This document shows, piece after piece, positions 1-12,589 of a stretch of 64,000 nucleotides of DNA. The position numbers and the translations under genes are program-made. Origin of the DNA: Phlyctochytrium arcticum. Taxonomy: Eukaryota > Chytridiomycota > Chytridiomycetes > Chytridiales > Chytridiaceae. The notes under the pieces were generated by a model. That model saw nothing but the letters and a program-made list of their open reading frames with translations, ran no database searches and was not told where the DNA came from. How positions within the stretch are numbered: position 1 is the first letter of the stretch; each line of letters begins with the position of its first letter. The DNA is taken from the NCBI GenBank assembly GCA_025602905.1, contig JAHLKI010000038.1, forward strand, positions 124,001-188,000, read 5' to 3'.

Positions 1-2680
1 GAATAGCATCAAAGACTGCCACCCTACCGCATCATCGGTTAAAATGTCATGAAGACACCCCTGTGAGGACTGCCATGAAAACTCATTGAACATTTGATGT
101 CGATAGTTGTACGAGGCAACGACACTTTCTCCCTCCTCATGTGAGTTTAATTCAATAAGCAACTCGTCGTCGTTGAAAATCTCGCAGGAACGAATAACTC
201 CAAGATATGCGTCATGGCCAGACGAAGGAAAAGTGTACGACCATGCAACGCTCGAAAACCATGGTATTGTTTTTGCAGTGGATTTGGTTGGTAGTGTCCA
301 CCGCAGGGTGCATGCTACTTCCTTGTTAACCAAAGCACAGATCAAATAGTCATGCAATTGCACGTACCTCCAGAAAACCCATCTGATCTAGACAAGAGCA
401 TAACCATATATGCGTGCCCTTCGACCTGGGAAACGGAAGAGATGAGTTCCTCTATTGTTGGTGAAAGACAAACTTCGGTGCTACCTCGCGATATGACGGC
501 GACAAAATTCGGATTTTCTCACTCTTGGTCAATACCAAAAGATCGTCTGATGGAATGGGGTAATTTTTCGTCTCCCGCTGCGCCTGCCAAACTGATTTGG
601 TGCGCGCGCACAAGGTCGTAAAGAGGGTTTGTAGATGGTGTCGAGGGGGGTATATAGCTTTCGGGTCACTATCCCCTTTTCCTTAGCGATCTGTCGTTGT
701 TGATGCAACAATAATCATTTGCAAACTTACGTATCGGCAACGGGCATATTTGCGACGAAAAATTCCCGGATTGGGTCTTCCATCAGATGGAACCGTAGGT
801 ATATGAGCACCTTTTGGGTGTCAGCTACCTCCACTAGCGACACGTAGTTGTCCGATTCCAAGTCATTTTCAAGTGTTTGGCAAACTGCCTTGGCGATTTA
901 AACCTCCCTCTAACACCCTCCCAAGGCTTAGAAGTACTCACCTGCGCCAATCCATGCAATGAAATGCTCAAACAAGTCTGCTGTGGAAGTCAACTCTTTT
1001 TGCAACGATTCAAATTGCTCAGTCATATTTTGGCAGGTTTGCAACGTTTGTTGTATCGCAGCAACATCCAAGTCTGAAAGCGTAGTGGTCTCCGAACTAG
1101 TAGATACTGGTAAGGCATGGTACGAGTAGGATACAGGTGATCCAGCTTGTATATACCTTGCTAAGTTTTCAAGCTCCTGAACATAGCTGGATAGACGCTG
1201 AACCGCTGGTAGACCGTGGGCAGTCGCAAGAGTACTAAGATTTGTGAAGCCGCTTAATAATGTCTTTTGCCATATTTTCAAGGCCTAGAGTAGAGGGAGA
1301 GTTTAACCAAAGGAGGTCCTTGCCAAAATAATGAAAAGTGCATACCTGATTATTCATCAGTTTTTGTGTAAGATATTGTTCCAAAAGCTGATTTGGACTT
1401 CCGCGGAGCAGTAAATGTATAAACGTGCTGCGGAAGTGAGACTTCACTATCAGATCCAGATCAGTTGCAGGCACACATTTGAAATAGCAAAAAGAACCTT
1501 TCTCACCTCCATGCTCCTCCATAATGTCTTCAAACGTATAGATTTGTTTCTTCATTTCCCGCTGGATAAGGACCCACTCCTTGTCCATATCTCGGAATAC
1601 CGATTTTAAATATTCACGAATGTATTCAATCTGGGCAAGGTAAGCCGCCAGATCACGCAGGGTTCCTCGATGCTCGTGAATGAGAGGCACGGGAAGTCGG
1701 ACGATGGCCGGGAACGGATCTTGGTGGAGCAGGAATAGATGGTTCAAGTCCTGCGAGGGATAAAATCGCGAGATGGCATCCCGGTTCTGAGGTAGACGAG
1801 TTATTTGCGGACTGAGGCTGATGGGATGTAACGATCACTTACGGTGGAGCCGTTCCGCTCCAGGTGAATGGTCCCTGCAGATAAGTGGCCCCCGACACTA
1901 CAAAACCACCATCAGTAAAGTTGACCGATAAAGGTCTAAGGCCGAGAGAGCTGACCTGAATATGGCATCTCCAGATTCTGTAATCAACACCAACAAGTCC
2001 ATCTCTTTCCGGTTGACGTTTTCCAATGCCCATGATGATTTCCTGTTTGACGAGACAAACATCATAAATCAAAAGGGAGACCCCCAAAAGATTATCACCA
2101 GTCACCCACGTCGCTTGCACAGGAGCCCCCTTGACACTTGCGGAAGGTAATGGAGGCAACGGCTCGAATACCCTCTCTTTTACATGCGGAGACGATTTGA
2201 AGCTCTTCCTCTGTTTCCAATCACATCATTGATAAAGATATAGCCAAGGAATGTCATCAAAGAACCTACAATGCGCTTGTGGTTATGCTTCGAGGACTGC
2301 TCACCGAACCATTGAGCCGCTAAGAGACGTTCCGTTGTTGGTTGAAAATCATGGAGGAAATTTCCATTTTCCACATCAATTATGTAAACTTTTCCAGTGT
2401 CAAGCGCAACAGCAATGGCCCTTCCTAAAATTCAGCACAATGAGATACTCTTCTCAAGGTAGAAACAGCTCCCCTTACCGTCAGGTCTCCAGGCGATTGC
2501 AGCAACGTCTGCTCCCAAATCGTCATATGTCACTCGCGATATTTCTTGGAAAGGCACCCGATAGATCAGAAGGCCCCCCGACTCCAGTACAACCGCTATG
2601 AGATCCTTGTTGGGACACCACTCCAGTATGTGAATGGGCTCACTAAATTGCTGTTCGCTCCAATTCGTAAAGGCAACCAT
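1..2680 (-). CDS. APC4: Anaphase-promoting complex subunit 4 (APC4), C-terminus cut by the window edge
   Basis: Scaffold subunit of the APC/C ubiquitin ligase, which drives mitotic exit in the nucleus. The start at 2680 (MVAFTNWSEQ) leads straight into the APC4 N-terminal WD40 region: the segment EPIHILEWCPNKDLIAVVLE is followed by the AWRPDGK and DVENGNFLHDF motifs. The helical APC4 domain follows around 1235-1740 (SPNQLLEQYLTQKL) and 930-1280 (LPAVQRLSSYVQELENLARY), matching the order in the family. Several short introns interrupt it. The minus-strand frame is still open at position 1 (WFSSVAWSYTF, then an acidic stretch), so the stop lies outside the window. The next gene on the same strand ends only about 130 bp upstream of this start. 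The family call is firm; individual exon borders were not all fixed. Confidence 0.88.
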
Positions 2681-2813
2681 GTTCACATTAGCTTTGTTTA
2701 TAACAAGCACGAAACGCGTGGTGGACTTGCAATCGTAGGATGTGCAGGCACGTTTGATAAATTGATAAACTACAGTACGCTCAAATAGATAGATTGAAAT
2801 AGCGGAGATGCGT

Positions 2814-5800
2814 CTACATAAATCGGGACATTGATACGCTTGGAACTTCTGAATGATCATCAACGCTCCGGTCAAACCGCAAACGACGAGCGGTGCCAAA
2901 CAGAGATTGGATATCAGATGACGCCTGCTCAGGGCTGCGTCTACCTGTGGGGGTATGAAGGGAGGAACGGAAGTCGGTAAGACGACCGCTGGCGGGGCCC
3001 CCGCGAACGATGCTGGTCAGCTCGACAGTCTTGCCGGCGACATTCAGTGGACTAGTCACAACGCATTAGAACTTCGTGAACGGATAAGCAACGCTCTGAT
3101 GTTACATACCCAATATAGCCACTGGCTTCCTTGTTGATATAATGAGTAAACAAGGCTATCACTTGAAAGACATTATTTCGGCCCTGGAATCGGAGATATA
3201 TCAGGAATACCGCCTATGAGGCTGCTGCTAGCGTACTCTTACCGGGTAGACGTCATAAACAGTGCCTTCAACTACGAGATTATAATGTGGGGGCCAGCGT
3301 GTGTAATGCCGAATCTGAATACTCTGCGAAGGCCCTGCAAAAAAATACGATTAATATGTGCAACCATGTACTTTAAGAATGCATCATGTATTACCAGGTT
3401 TGACGCCAAGCGGGACAAAGTATTTTGGAGAGAATGGCAAATTGCCATAGGTCGCAAAGTTTTCGCCGGGCATCATCTCATCCAGGAAGCGACAGAACAT
3501 ATGCATAACCAGTTGAGCGTCTGTTGGATACCATTCATTCGACCATGGCTTGCCCTGCCAGGACGAGCCGCTATTCCACTGATAACTTGCCAGATTATTT
3601 CCATTGGCGAATGCTGCGAAACATGTGAATACTTTAAATCCTGCGTGGGAAAGCTTAAACTTACACAAAATGCGCTGTACGATGTAGCTGCGGCAATTGT
3701 AGTCAGGGAGAGTCAAGTAATTTTCCAGCTTCAAACGCTCCTGTACTAAGGGGTGCTGCAAAATTGTAAGTTGAGGTCCGACAACGCAGCTTGGCAGAAT
3801 ATCTGCTCGCTTCAGTAAACTTACGTCCTTGTATCTTTGGCTCAAATCGTACAATGTTTGAGGCTTGTTCGAGTTTGTGTCGGGTGCAGTGCCGTAAAGC
3901 GACGCTAGCCCATACATGGTCGGCTGCTGCGTAGTGGAGGCGGTAATAGCAGCCATCGCCGCATTGTTGGCAGCCACCATTCCGGCATGCATTGTAGCTG
4001 CACTACAGCTTAGGTGATCCAATCCTTCATCATTGAATTTTTGATCACAGTCTTGAATTCTGCGCGCCAACACCTTCAAAACATGGGTGGCTAGCCACTA
4101 TTCGATTTGTACTTAGCATCAATGGTAGACATGTTTGGTATTTGGGAAACTCACCGTGCGGGTATTTTCAGTCCAATCGTCAATGTATGAGCCAACATTC
4201 CACTCATCAAGGGTCTATATCTCAGATTAATATCCTCCCATAACCAGTCTACACTCGAAAACTGATTGCCAACCTTCTGTGCGTCTTTAACAACAACTCC
4301 ATCTTCGATCCGCTCCTGAACCTTCGCTGGCGTCGATGGCAAAGATGCGTTTTGGTATTTAGGAATAGCGGGTAGATGCGTGTTCATCTCATACGGAGAT
4401 TCCATGGGTGAACTAGTCATTCGCGGGTAGTTATCACGGTTTTCTAGCAGCGTAAAATTAGGCACCTATTCAAGTTGAAAAATGTTATACTGCCCGTACC
4501 TTCCGTCTGACGATCAGAAGAAAGCATCTTGTCAAGCGATCGCCTGTTGCGCACCGATTCAGACTTCAAAGCTGGAAAACGGGTTTACAAAACTGTACTC
4601 GCTATGAAAAAATGAAAAATGCCAGCTTACTCGGTGAAGTAGATCCCTTGAAGCGGGCAAGAGGGGAGACTGGGGAAGCAACGCCTGGGCGAATAGGAGT
4701 TTTTTTTGAAGGAGACGTCAGAGGTCTGCAATTTAAAGTCAGTCAGTATAGTCCGGAGTTTAAGGTATTCTCAATAAAACATACGTGGTAGCTCCTCCAT
4801 GTGGCGTTTCTCTGCCCGAGGGCGATTTTTGAGTTGCCGCCTACAATTTTCGCACGTTAGACACAAAAACAGGACACATTTAAATTCAGGAATTAACCTT
4901 CTTTGTCTCCCCAATGCGTGGCTTAATTATCTTTGAAAACTTGGGGGTCTTATCCGGTTTGTATTCAACTAGTCGAGATCAATTAGTTATGTTCTCTACT
5001 GACAACTTTGTAGTCATACCATTCGGATTCAATCCCAGCATGCGACGCTGTGCAGGAGTCAAGTCGTACTCGGCAAAGTCTGGCGGTACCCGAAAGTACT
5101 TGACAGCAAGGCATAAAAGGTTGATGAATGGAACCGTAGCGAGCGCCAGCACTAGATGGGTACGATTAGATACCTGATTTCGAAGGGAACCTATGACAAC
5201 GTACATAAAAATACGACAAATCCGCTTGGGAAGGGCCCTGTGCCTCTCAAGTATCTGCGAAAAATTTAGTATAGACCAGAAGGCCACTGTGATTCAGAAC
5301 GAACCTAATTCCACCCATCACCCAAATGCAAAATATAACAAAAAGAACTACGGAATTCCAAGTTGCCTTTTGGTAATCCAACGTGGTAAACTGAAGCTGT
5401 TCAAGCTGCTCCTTCACTTCTCTGATAGCAGGGTGTTCCCAGCGAAGGGCAGAATCGTCGAGCTTGGGCTTAATCTGGCGATCCGGACTACTTATATCAT
5501 TTGGAGAGGACGATTGTGGCTGTTGTTGCAGTGGCTGCTGTGACCGCGGCGACTGCCGAGGTGGCGGAGAAGATGCAAAACCAAATCTATTGCTTGGAGA
5601 TGACATGGAACGACCGAACGGTGCAGGAACCTCTTCTTTCTGCGGCGTTCGTCGCTGGTGTGCTCCCTCGGGGCGTTCCCACAGAGATCTTATTGGGTTA
5701 TAAGACTGCTCGTCCATTGACTGATTCCTTCCACTGTTGGAGGGCGACGGAGTTGATGGCTGGAAAAGAGGCGGGAAGGAAGACTGGGACTGCTTCCACC

Positions 5801-5972
5801 GGTCATCAAAAGAAGGTGAGATTTGCATGAATTGAGAGCGGGTTGGTGAACCATGGGGAGATCCGGTTGGAATCTCGTCATTTCGCGAGTATGGGTATGA
5901 AAAGTAGCCATCCTGCTGCTGTTGTTGGTACTGATATTGAGGCTGCTGGGGGCCCGTAGATCCCCGAAACAT
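2814..5972 (-). CDS. TMEM209-like nuclear-envelope membrane protein (family once named cytochrome b561 N-terminal)
   Basis: Multi-exon gene starting at 5972 (MFRGSTGPQQ). The first ~190 residues are Gln/Pro/Ser-rich and disordered, with a polyglutamine tract. Two membrane segments follow: SVVLFVIFCIWVMGGIRFVL and, after an intron, LVLALATVPFINLLCLAV. The C-terminal half carries the family block LPDYNCRSYIVQRI, then YQWNSGSSW, PTDAQLVMHMFCRFLDEMMP and PKYFV, and a later exon gives NNVFQVIALFTHYINKEASGYIG. Human TMEM209 sits in the nuclear envelope and binds nucleoporins, so a nuclear-pore role is plausible here but inferred. The last exon (from about 3058, stop at 2814-2816) is the least certain: it is Arg/Ser-rich and does not resemble the usual ending GRVNLG. 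Confidence 0.78.
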
Positions 5973-6517
5973 GGTGACTGGGGGTTTCTAATGCAGATCC
6001 TGAGATCTACGAAAGGTGTTCGCGCAAAAGATCGAAATCGGTAACCCTAGAATGGTTTCCAGGCCCGGATCTTTTTACCTGGTTGCTTCGCGTGAATTTA
6101 CTCCCAATTGGCCCGAATATACACTTTCATGAACGGTATTTACAGTACATATGATATCTGCGGTTAGCCGTTGCGAAAAAGTCTGCCATCACAAAAACGG
6201 ATTCATGTCAAGGTCTGCATGATTTATCATAAAGCGGACGTTGGACGTTGAAGCGCTTATAGCACGGGACAGCAGCATTGCAGTTTGCGTATCAGCAGTA
6301 AAAGATGTTTGGCGATTGTCATCAATTCAATGCCGTATTACCGGTAGTAAATTGTCAAACAAAATGTGAAGAATGATCTCAAAAGCTGTCCGAGTTCGGA
6401 CGCGTAGAAGTCTCAATTGATCAACGCGCCTTTCCCTCCCACCGGTGATCTCTGCAGCAAGCAAACGCGTTAGTGCAGTAGATCTAGGTAAGACCCGGCA
6501 AAGAACAACAGGCTACA
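5973..6517. promoter_or_regulatory. Divergent intergenic promoter region between the TMEM209-like gene and TOP2
   Basis: A 545 bp spacer between two divergently transcribed housekeeping genes, so both promoters must lie here. I see no clear TATA box close to either start, unlike the secreted-protein genes further right. No coding, RNA-gene or repeat signal is visible. Confidence 0.5.
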
Positions 6518-9500
6518 ATGTCCGAGAGCGATGATTGGGGGTTTGAGGAGAAGCCAAAGGTATGCGGCCAGTTTCTTGCGGTAACAAAAAGGAATTCTCA
6601 CCGTGATAGGTCGTGAAGAAGGCTCCTGTGAAGAGGGTCGCTAAGCCAAAGGCAGATGGTACAGTCCCAAAACCAAGGGCAACTGCAGCAGCGAAAAAGA
6701 AGGCCGTGCTCAGCGAGAATAACACTCAGAATGCACACGAAGATCTCATGGATCTGGACGAAAAAATAGCAGTGCCGACCAAGGCTTCTGGTGCGACAAA
6801 GAGTATTGAGGAGGTATGTGTATCCAGGAGGCTGGGTTGAGTAAGAAGGCCACATCTTTCTGATTCTTTGGTTTGCAGACTTATCAGAAGAAGACTCAGT
6901 TGGAGCATATTCTAATTCGACCTGATACCTACGTCGGGTCCATCGAAAGTCAGACCACCAACACCTGGGTCTACGAAGACGATCGAATGGTTTTCCGAAA
7001 TGTCACATTCGTGCCTGGCCTGTACAAAATCTTTGATGAAATCATTGTGAATGGTAATTTGCCGCAACAAGTGATCTTTCTTCCAATCACTTATATTTAA
7101 ATGAAACAGCGGCGGATAACAAAGTTCGGGATCCGGCTATGGACACGCTCAAAGTCAAAATCGATAAGGAAAACAATTGCATCTCAGTTTACAATAATGG
7201 CCGTGGTATCCCTATTGAGATGCATGCAAAGGAAAAAGTTTACGTACCAGAATTGATTTTCGGACATCTTTTGACCTCCTCCAATTATGACGACGACGAG
7301 AAGAAAATTACTGGTGGACGTAACGGTTTCGGAGCAAAATTGTGCAATATCTTCAGTACAGAGTTTGTGGTGGAGACTGCAGATTCGGCGACAGGCAGAA
7401 AATTCATTCAGGTAAGTCAAACCAAACCAATGTTTGATAACAGTTGGTTAATCCAGATTCCAGATTCACTCGGAAAACATGAGCAAAAAGTCAGAGCCCA
7501 AAATCACTACGGGCTACAAAGGCGAAGATTTTACTCGCATCACCTTTAAACCAGATCTGGCACGATTTGGCATGACTGGCATCGATAGTGATTTTGAGGC
7601 ACTTGTCAAAAAGCGAGTTTATGACTTGGCTGGATGTATTCGGGGAATCAAAGTTTACCTGAATGACACGCGATTGAAGATCAAGGACTTTAAAGATTAC
7701 GCTGAGCTGTACGTCAATAGCGCGACACCATCCACCGTCGTAGGCAAACCGCAGATTATATACGAACGACCAAATGAGCGATGGGAAGTTGCCTTCACAG
7801 TCAGTGACGGTCAGTTTCAGCAAATCAGTTTTGTCAACTCGATCTGTACAATGAAGGGCGGAACGCACGTCTCTCATGTTGCGGACCAGTTAGTCGCAAC
7901 ACTAATTGAGGCAGCAAAGAAAAAGGACAAGAAGGGCGTACCATTGAAACCATTTCAAGTCAAAAGCCACTTGTGGATTTTCGTCAATTGTTACATCGAA
8001 AACCCCGCTTTCGATTCGCAAACCAAAGAAAACATGACTCTGCGCCAGAGCTCGTTTGGTTCCAAATGTAATATTTCGGAGGATTTCATGAAAAAACGTG
8101 AGTAATTCTGGGAATGAATGTGCATAACAAGTGGCTGATCTTTTTTGTAGTTTTGAAGACTGGAGTCATGGATAATATTATGAGCCTGGCTCGTTTCAAG
8201 CAAGATCAGCTTTTGAAAAAGACGGATGGTCATAAGCGTACTCGAATCACGGGAATGGCAAAGCTTGACGACGCCAACAATGCCGGAACTCGTAATGCCC
8301 ACAAGTGCACCCTGATTTTGACTGAAGGTGATTCCGCCAAGACGTTGGCTGTTTCTGGTCTTTCAGTCGTCGGTCGAGATAACTATGGAGTGTTTCCACT
8401 TCGTGGTAAACTACTCAATGTGCGAGAAGCATCGCATGCGCAAATTACAGCCAACGCCGAAATCAATGCCATCAAGCAAATTCTCGGTCTTCAGCATGGA
8501 AAAGTGTACACCAGTACCGACAGTTTACGCTACGGTCATTTGATGATTATGACTGATCAGGACCACGATGGATCCCACATCAAGGGATTGATTATCAACT
8601 TACTGGACCATTTCTGGCCGAGCTTATTGCAAATTCGAGGTTTTCTACTCGAATTCATCACACCAATTGTCAAAGTTACCAAAGGTGCTCGTGAAGAGAC
8701 ATTTTTCACCATTCCCGAGTATGAGGACTGGAAGGAAAAGCATGAAGATGGGAAAGGTTGGTTAATCAAGTACTACAAAGGTTTGGGAACCAGTACAACG
8801 CAAGACGCCAAAAAGTACTTCTCAAATATGGCACGCCATATGAAGGAATTCCGAGTTTCGGAAGGAGATGAGAGGGCTTTGATTGATATGGCATTTAGCA
8901 AGAAGAAGGCGGATGACCGAAAAGAGTGGTTGAGGCAATTCGAGCCCGGCACGTATATGGATCACACGCAAGCACGTATCCCCATCGAAGATTTCATCAA
9001 TCGGGAGCTGATTTTGTTCTCCATGGCTGATAATGCTCGTTCGATTCCATCAGCCATTGACGGCTTGAAACCCGGTCAGCGAAAGATTATATTTGCGTCC
9101 TTCAAGCGAAATCTCAAGTTGGAACTCAAGGTTGCTGTACTAGCCGGTTACGTTTCGGAACAATCTGCCTACCATCACGGAGAAGTCAGTTTATGTTCCA
9201 CAATCGTGGGGCTCGCTCAAAACTTTTTGGGAAGTAACAATTTGTCACTGTTGGAACCGAAGGGTCAATTTGGTACGCGTCTGCAGGGCGGTAAAGATGC
9301 TGCTAGTGCTCGTTACATTTTCACTACTCTGTCACCACTGGCCCGTGCGATTTTCCACCCAGCTGACGATGCTCTTCTGACTTACCGCAATGATGATGGA
9401 CAAAGCATTGAACCGGAGTGGTATTTGCCGATTTTGCCTATGCTGTTGATTAACGGAGGAGAAGGTATTGGAACTGGTTGGTCGACGTCCATTCCAAATT

Positions 9501-11362
9501 ACAACCCGCGCGATGTTGTGAAGAACATCTTCCGCATTATGGACGGACAAAGCCCACAAGATCTGCATCCTTGGTACCGAGGTTTCCAAGGAACTATTGA
9601 GCCGGCTGGCAAAGACAAGTACAAGGTGACTGGAGTCATTCGCAAGATTGACGAGACGACGGTGGAGATTACCGAACTGCCCATCAAGACTTGGACCCAA
9701 AGCTACAAGGAAGATTTAGAGTCCTGGCTGGCCGGTACTGACAAGACACCAGCGTGGATTCAAGACTATAAGGAATACCACACGGATTCTTTGGTGCACT
9801 TTGTTGTGACACTTTCTCCTGAGCAAATGGCGCTTGCCGAGGCGGAAGGGCTGGAAAAGAAGTTTAAGTTGACAGGCTCGCTTGCGACCTCCAACTTGGT
9901 TTGCTTTGATCAGCAGGGCCGTATTAAAAAGTACGAATCCATTGACGATATCCTTCTGGACTTTTACGAGCTACGCCGGTCGTTTTACTATAAGCGAAAG
10001 GCCTACTTGTTGGATCAACTCAACATTGAATTGACAAAAGTGGACAACAAGGTGCGCTTCGTGATGGAGATTATTAAAGGCGATCTGGTTGTGCAAAACA
10101 AGAAGAAGGATGTTCTTTTGCAAGAGTTGAAGCAACGCAAGTACGATCCATACTTTCCCAATAAGAAGATTGATACGACTACTCCCGAAGAGGATGATGA
10201 TGCTGAAGATGCGACGGCTCGCAGTGCCAAAGATTATGGTTATGATTACCTCTTGTCGATGCCGATCTGGAACTTGACGATGGAAAAGGTACAACAGTTG
10301 GTCAAGCAGCGCGATCAGAAGCGATTTGAGGTGGTGGAGTTGACAAAGCTCACCGTGAACGATATTTGGCGAGCAGATTTGGACGCGTTCTTGGTCCAGT
10401 GGGACGCATTTGAGGCCGCCATGACTGCTCAAGATTCGACACGACCAGATAATAATTCCAATTCGGGAGATGTCAAGCGGGCGATTGCCAGAAAGGGTAC
10501 TTCAGCGCTGACCAAGAAGGCGCCACCCAAGAAAAAGCCCGTTGTTATATCCGATGATGAGGACGAAGATGAAGATGCGATGATTTTGGATGCTGTACAG
10601 GATGACGACGACGAGGATGATGAAGACGAGTTCCTACCTGTTGATCGAGCGGTAGCGTTGGCCGGTCCACGAACCACCACTGGACGCAAGCCACCGACAA
10701 AAACAGCAGCGCTGGCGCCAGCGGCAGAGGCGGCAGAGCCTGTCGTGGCACCCAAAGTACGAAAAGCAGCAACGACAACGCGTGCCAAGAAGGAGCTTGT
10801 CCCGAAGAAGGAACGCGTCATGGACGATTTGGCTACCAGCTTGTCGGCTGTTGCCATTGACACTCCACCTGAAGCAGCAGCTGCGCCCAAAAAGCGGGCT
10901 CTGGGGGCTAAAAAGGCCGTTGCGCCAGGAAAAGAGCGGGCATCGGTGGCCAAAGCAGCCCCTACAGCTACCGCGACGGTACCAGTGAAGGCTGAACCAG
11001 CAGCATCCAAGCCAGCGCGTGCCCCAGCCAAACCTCGTGCCCCGAAAGCAACGGTGGTGGTGGACTCGGATGAGTCTGAGGAAGTGATTGCACCCGTAGC
11101 TCCCAAGCCGGCCGCCCGTGCCCCCGCCAAAGCCCAGGCCAAACCCCGCGCCACCAAAGCAGCCGTGATCATTGATTCGGAGGATGAGTCGGCCGAGGAG
11201 CGGATCCCCGCTTCCAAGCCCACAACCTCTGTCCCCACATCAACTGCCCGAGGGGTGCGGCGTCAGCCTGTAAAGTACTTTGATCCGGTCAGTGACGATG
11301 TTGAGAGTGAGGAGCCTGAGGATGACTTTGAGGGCGGTAGTGATGACGATGATGATTATTAG
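6518..11362 (+). CDS. TOP2: DNA topoisomerase II
   Basis: ATP-dependent type IIA topoisomerase that decatenates and relaxes chromosomes in the nucleus. Six exons join in frame: 6518-6559, 6610-6813, 6879-7053, 7110-7411, 7464-8097 and 8151-11362, giving 1522 residues. The GHKL ATPase is marked by FDEIIVNAADNK (spanning an intron) and GRNGFGAKLCN. The TOPRIM fold shows LTEGDSAKTLAV, PLRGKLLNV and DQDHDGSHIKGL. The breakage domain has GGKDAASARYIF with the catalytic tyrosine at about residue 841, and IGTGWSTSIPNYNPRDV. The last ~300 residues are a low-complexity Lys/Ala/Pro tail with acidic patches, typical of eukaryotic Top2 and usually regulatory and nuclear-localising. At 1522 residues it is slightly longer than yeast Top2. 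No frame break is seen. Confidence 0.97.
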
Positions 11363-11412
11363 ATTTTTACGTTTGTAATTTGTAGTTAGAACTCGTGTAG
11401 TTATGTGATCTA

Positions 11413-11604
11413 TCATAGTGTGGCCAAATCAAAATTCTGAGTGGGACAATTATTCTTCATCTTGAACAGATCTCGGGCAACAGCGTAGAGGTGAACGTAG
11501 CTCTCCAGGTAGCACTTAACCAACTTCTCCCTCTCCAGCTCGCGACAAACTCCGACGCTCAGAGCTTTGCCACCGAGATCTGTATGATTGCCATCGCAAC
11601 CCAT
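11413..11604 (-). CDS. Possible 63-residue hypothetical protein, tail-to-tail with TOP2
   Basis: An open frame of 63 residues beginning MGCDGNHTDLGGK and containing a charged, probably helical stretch, ELEREKLVKCYLESYVHLYA. It ends 50 bp from the TOP2 stop. I do not recognise the family, there are no visible introns, and the frame may be spurious. It is listed because its composition is protein-like and it sits in an otherwise empty gap. Confidence 0.25.
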   Translation of the reverse strand: MGCDGNHTDLGGKALSVGVCRELEREKLVKCYLESYVHLYAVARDLFKMKNNCPTQNFDLATL

Positions 11605-12589
11605 GCTTTTTTCATTTTTTCAGGGACTGCGCCACGCCCGAATCCTATATAAAGGCGGCAGCCGCGGCCTCCCCTCTGGTTTTTCTTCATCCGCGACGTT
11701 GACACAGAACAAATGACCCTTTCGCCTTTTACTAAAGAGTCCTGTGTGTGAGCGTTACTAAGCGGACTTTTTAATTTTTGGAACCTTCTTCACTTGATTG
11801 AAAAATCACTTGAGAAAAACACTATCAAAAAAGGATGAAACATTACACATGAGCAACGTTCACCATAGTGTGCGAGTGGTAGTACACGCAGAGCGTTGCA
11901 TCTGCACGTACAAGAGTTCTACCTCGCATGATCTCCGACCATAAGCTCCATAAGTTGAGCCTGGAGGTGCTCTCCGTGCCGCCAAACCGTGAAGGAATTG
12001 ACAGTGAACTGGTTGGCGTCGTAGGCCATGTTCGAACCCCGAGCCCTGAAGGTTTTGGATGTACGAGCACTACTAGTACGGCACTTTCATGCGATGTTCG
12101 AGCCTTGAGTCCCTTGTGTCCGAGCACCCCTTCGCACCCCTCCCAGTACGGCAGTCCCCTGTTATAGTAGTACGACAGTTCCATACTATATAGTACGGAG
12201 TCTTTGGGACGGCAGTAGGTAGAAACATGGCGGCGCAGGAAGCGGTAGCCAGTGGCTCGATGCAGGAGGACCCTCAAATATAATTGCATTACGCTTGCCT
12301 TTAGAGGTATGCTTAAACTTATGTATCTCCTGGTCCCCAAAGATCCCATTCCTGCTAATGTGGTAAAGCTACAAGTTGACGGACCTCGCTGGGCCTTCCC
12401 TATGTCTTTCTGATTTGCATGCACATCTAGATAACCTCCCACGATGCATATAAATACGATGATCCTGCTCGAGGTCCCCACCCAGTCATTTACAAAGACA
12501 TCTTCGGCCAACAGTACTTGCCACTTACACAAACCCTTAGATAAATTACACTTTCCCTACAAGATCAAAAAATCTCGTCTTTTGCAACA
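11605..12589. other. Intergenic region with TATA boxes and a cluster of TAGTACGGCA-like repeats
   Basis: A plus-strand TATATAAAGG lies near 11646-11655. It is followed by only a 12-codon frame at 11713, so it may drive an unseen transcript or be a relic. Between about 12030 and 12210 short related words (TAGTACGGCA, CAGTACGGCA, TAGTACGACA, TAGTACGGAG) recur beside two GTTCGA words. I looked for a tRNA around the GTTCGAACCCC at 12034 and could not fold one. TATAAATA at 12449-12456 is placed to serve the gene at 12590. Confidence 0.4.

Noticed and set aside
10429..11238. A 269-codon antisense frame under the TOP2 tail
   Set aside because: Composition (Ala/Gly/Ser-rich) simply mirrors the Lys/Ala-rich sense codons; no start context or motif.
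12020..12100. A tRNA gene suggested by GTTCGAACCCC at about 12034
   Set aside because: No acceptor stem, D-arm or anticodon arm can be formed around the B-box-like word.
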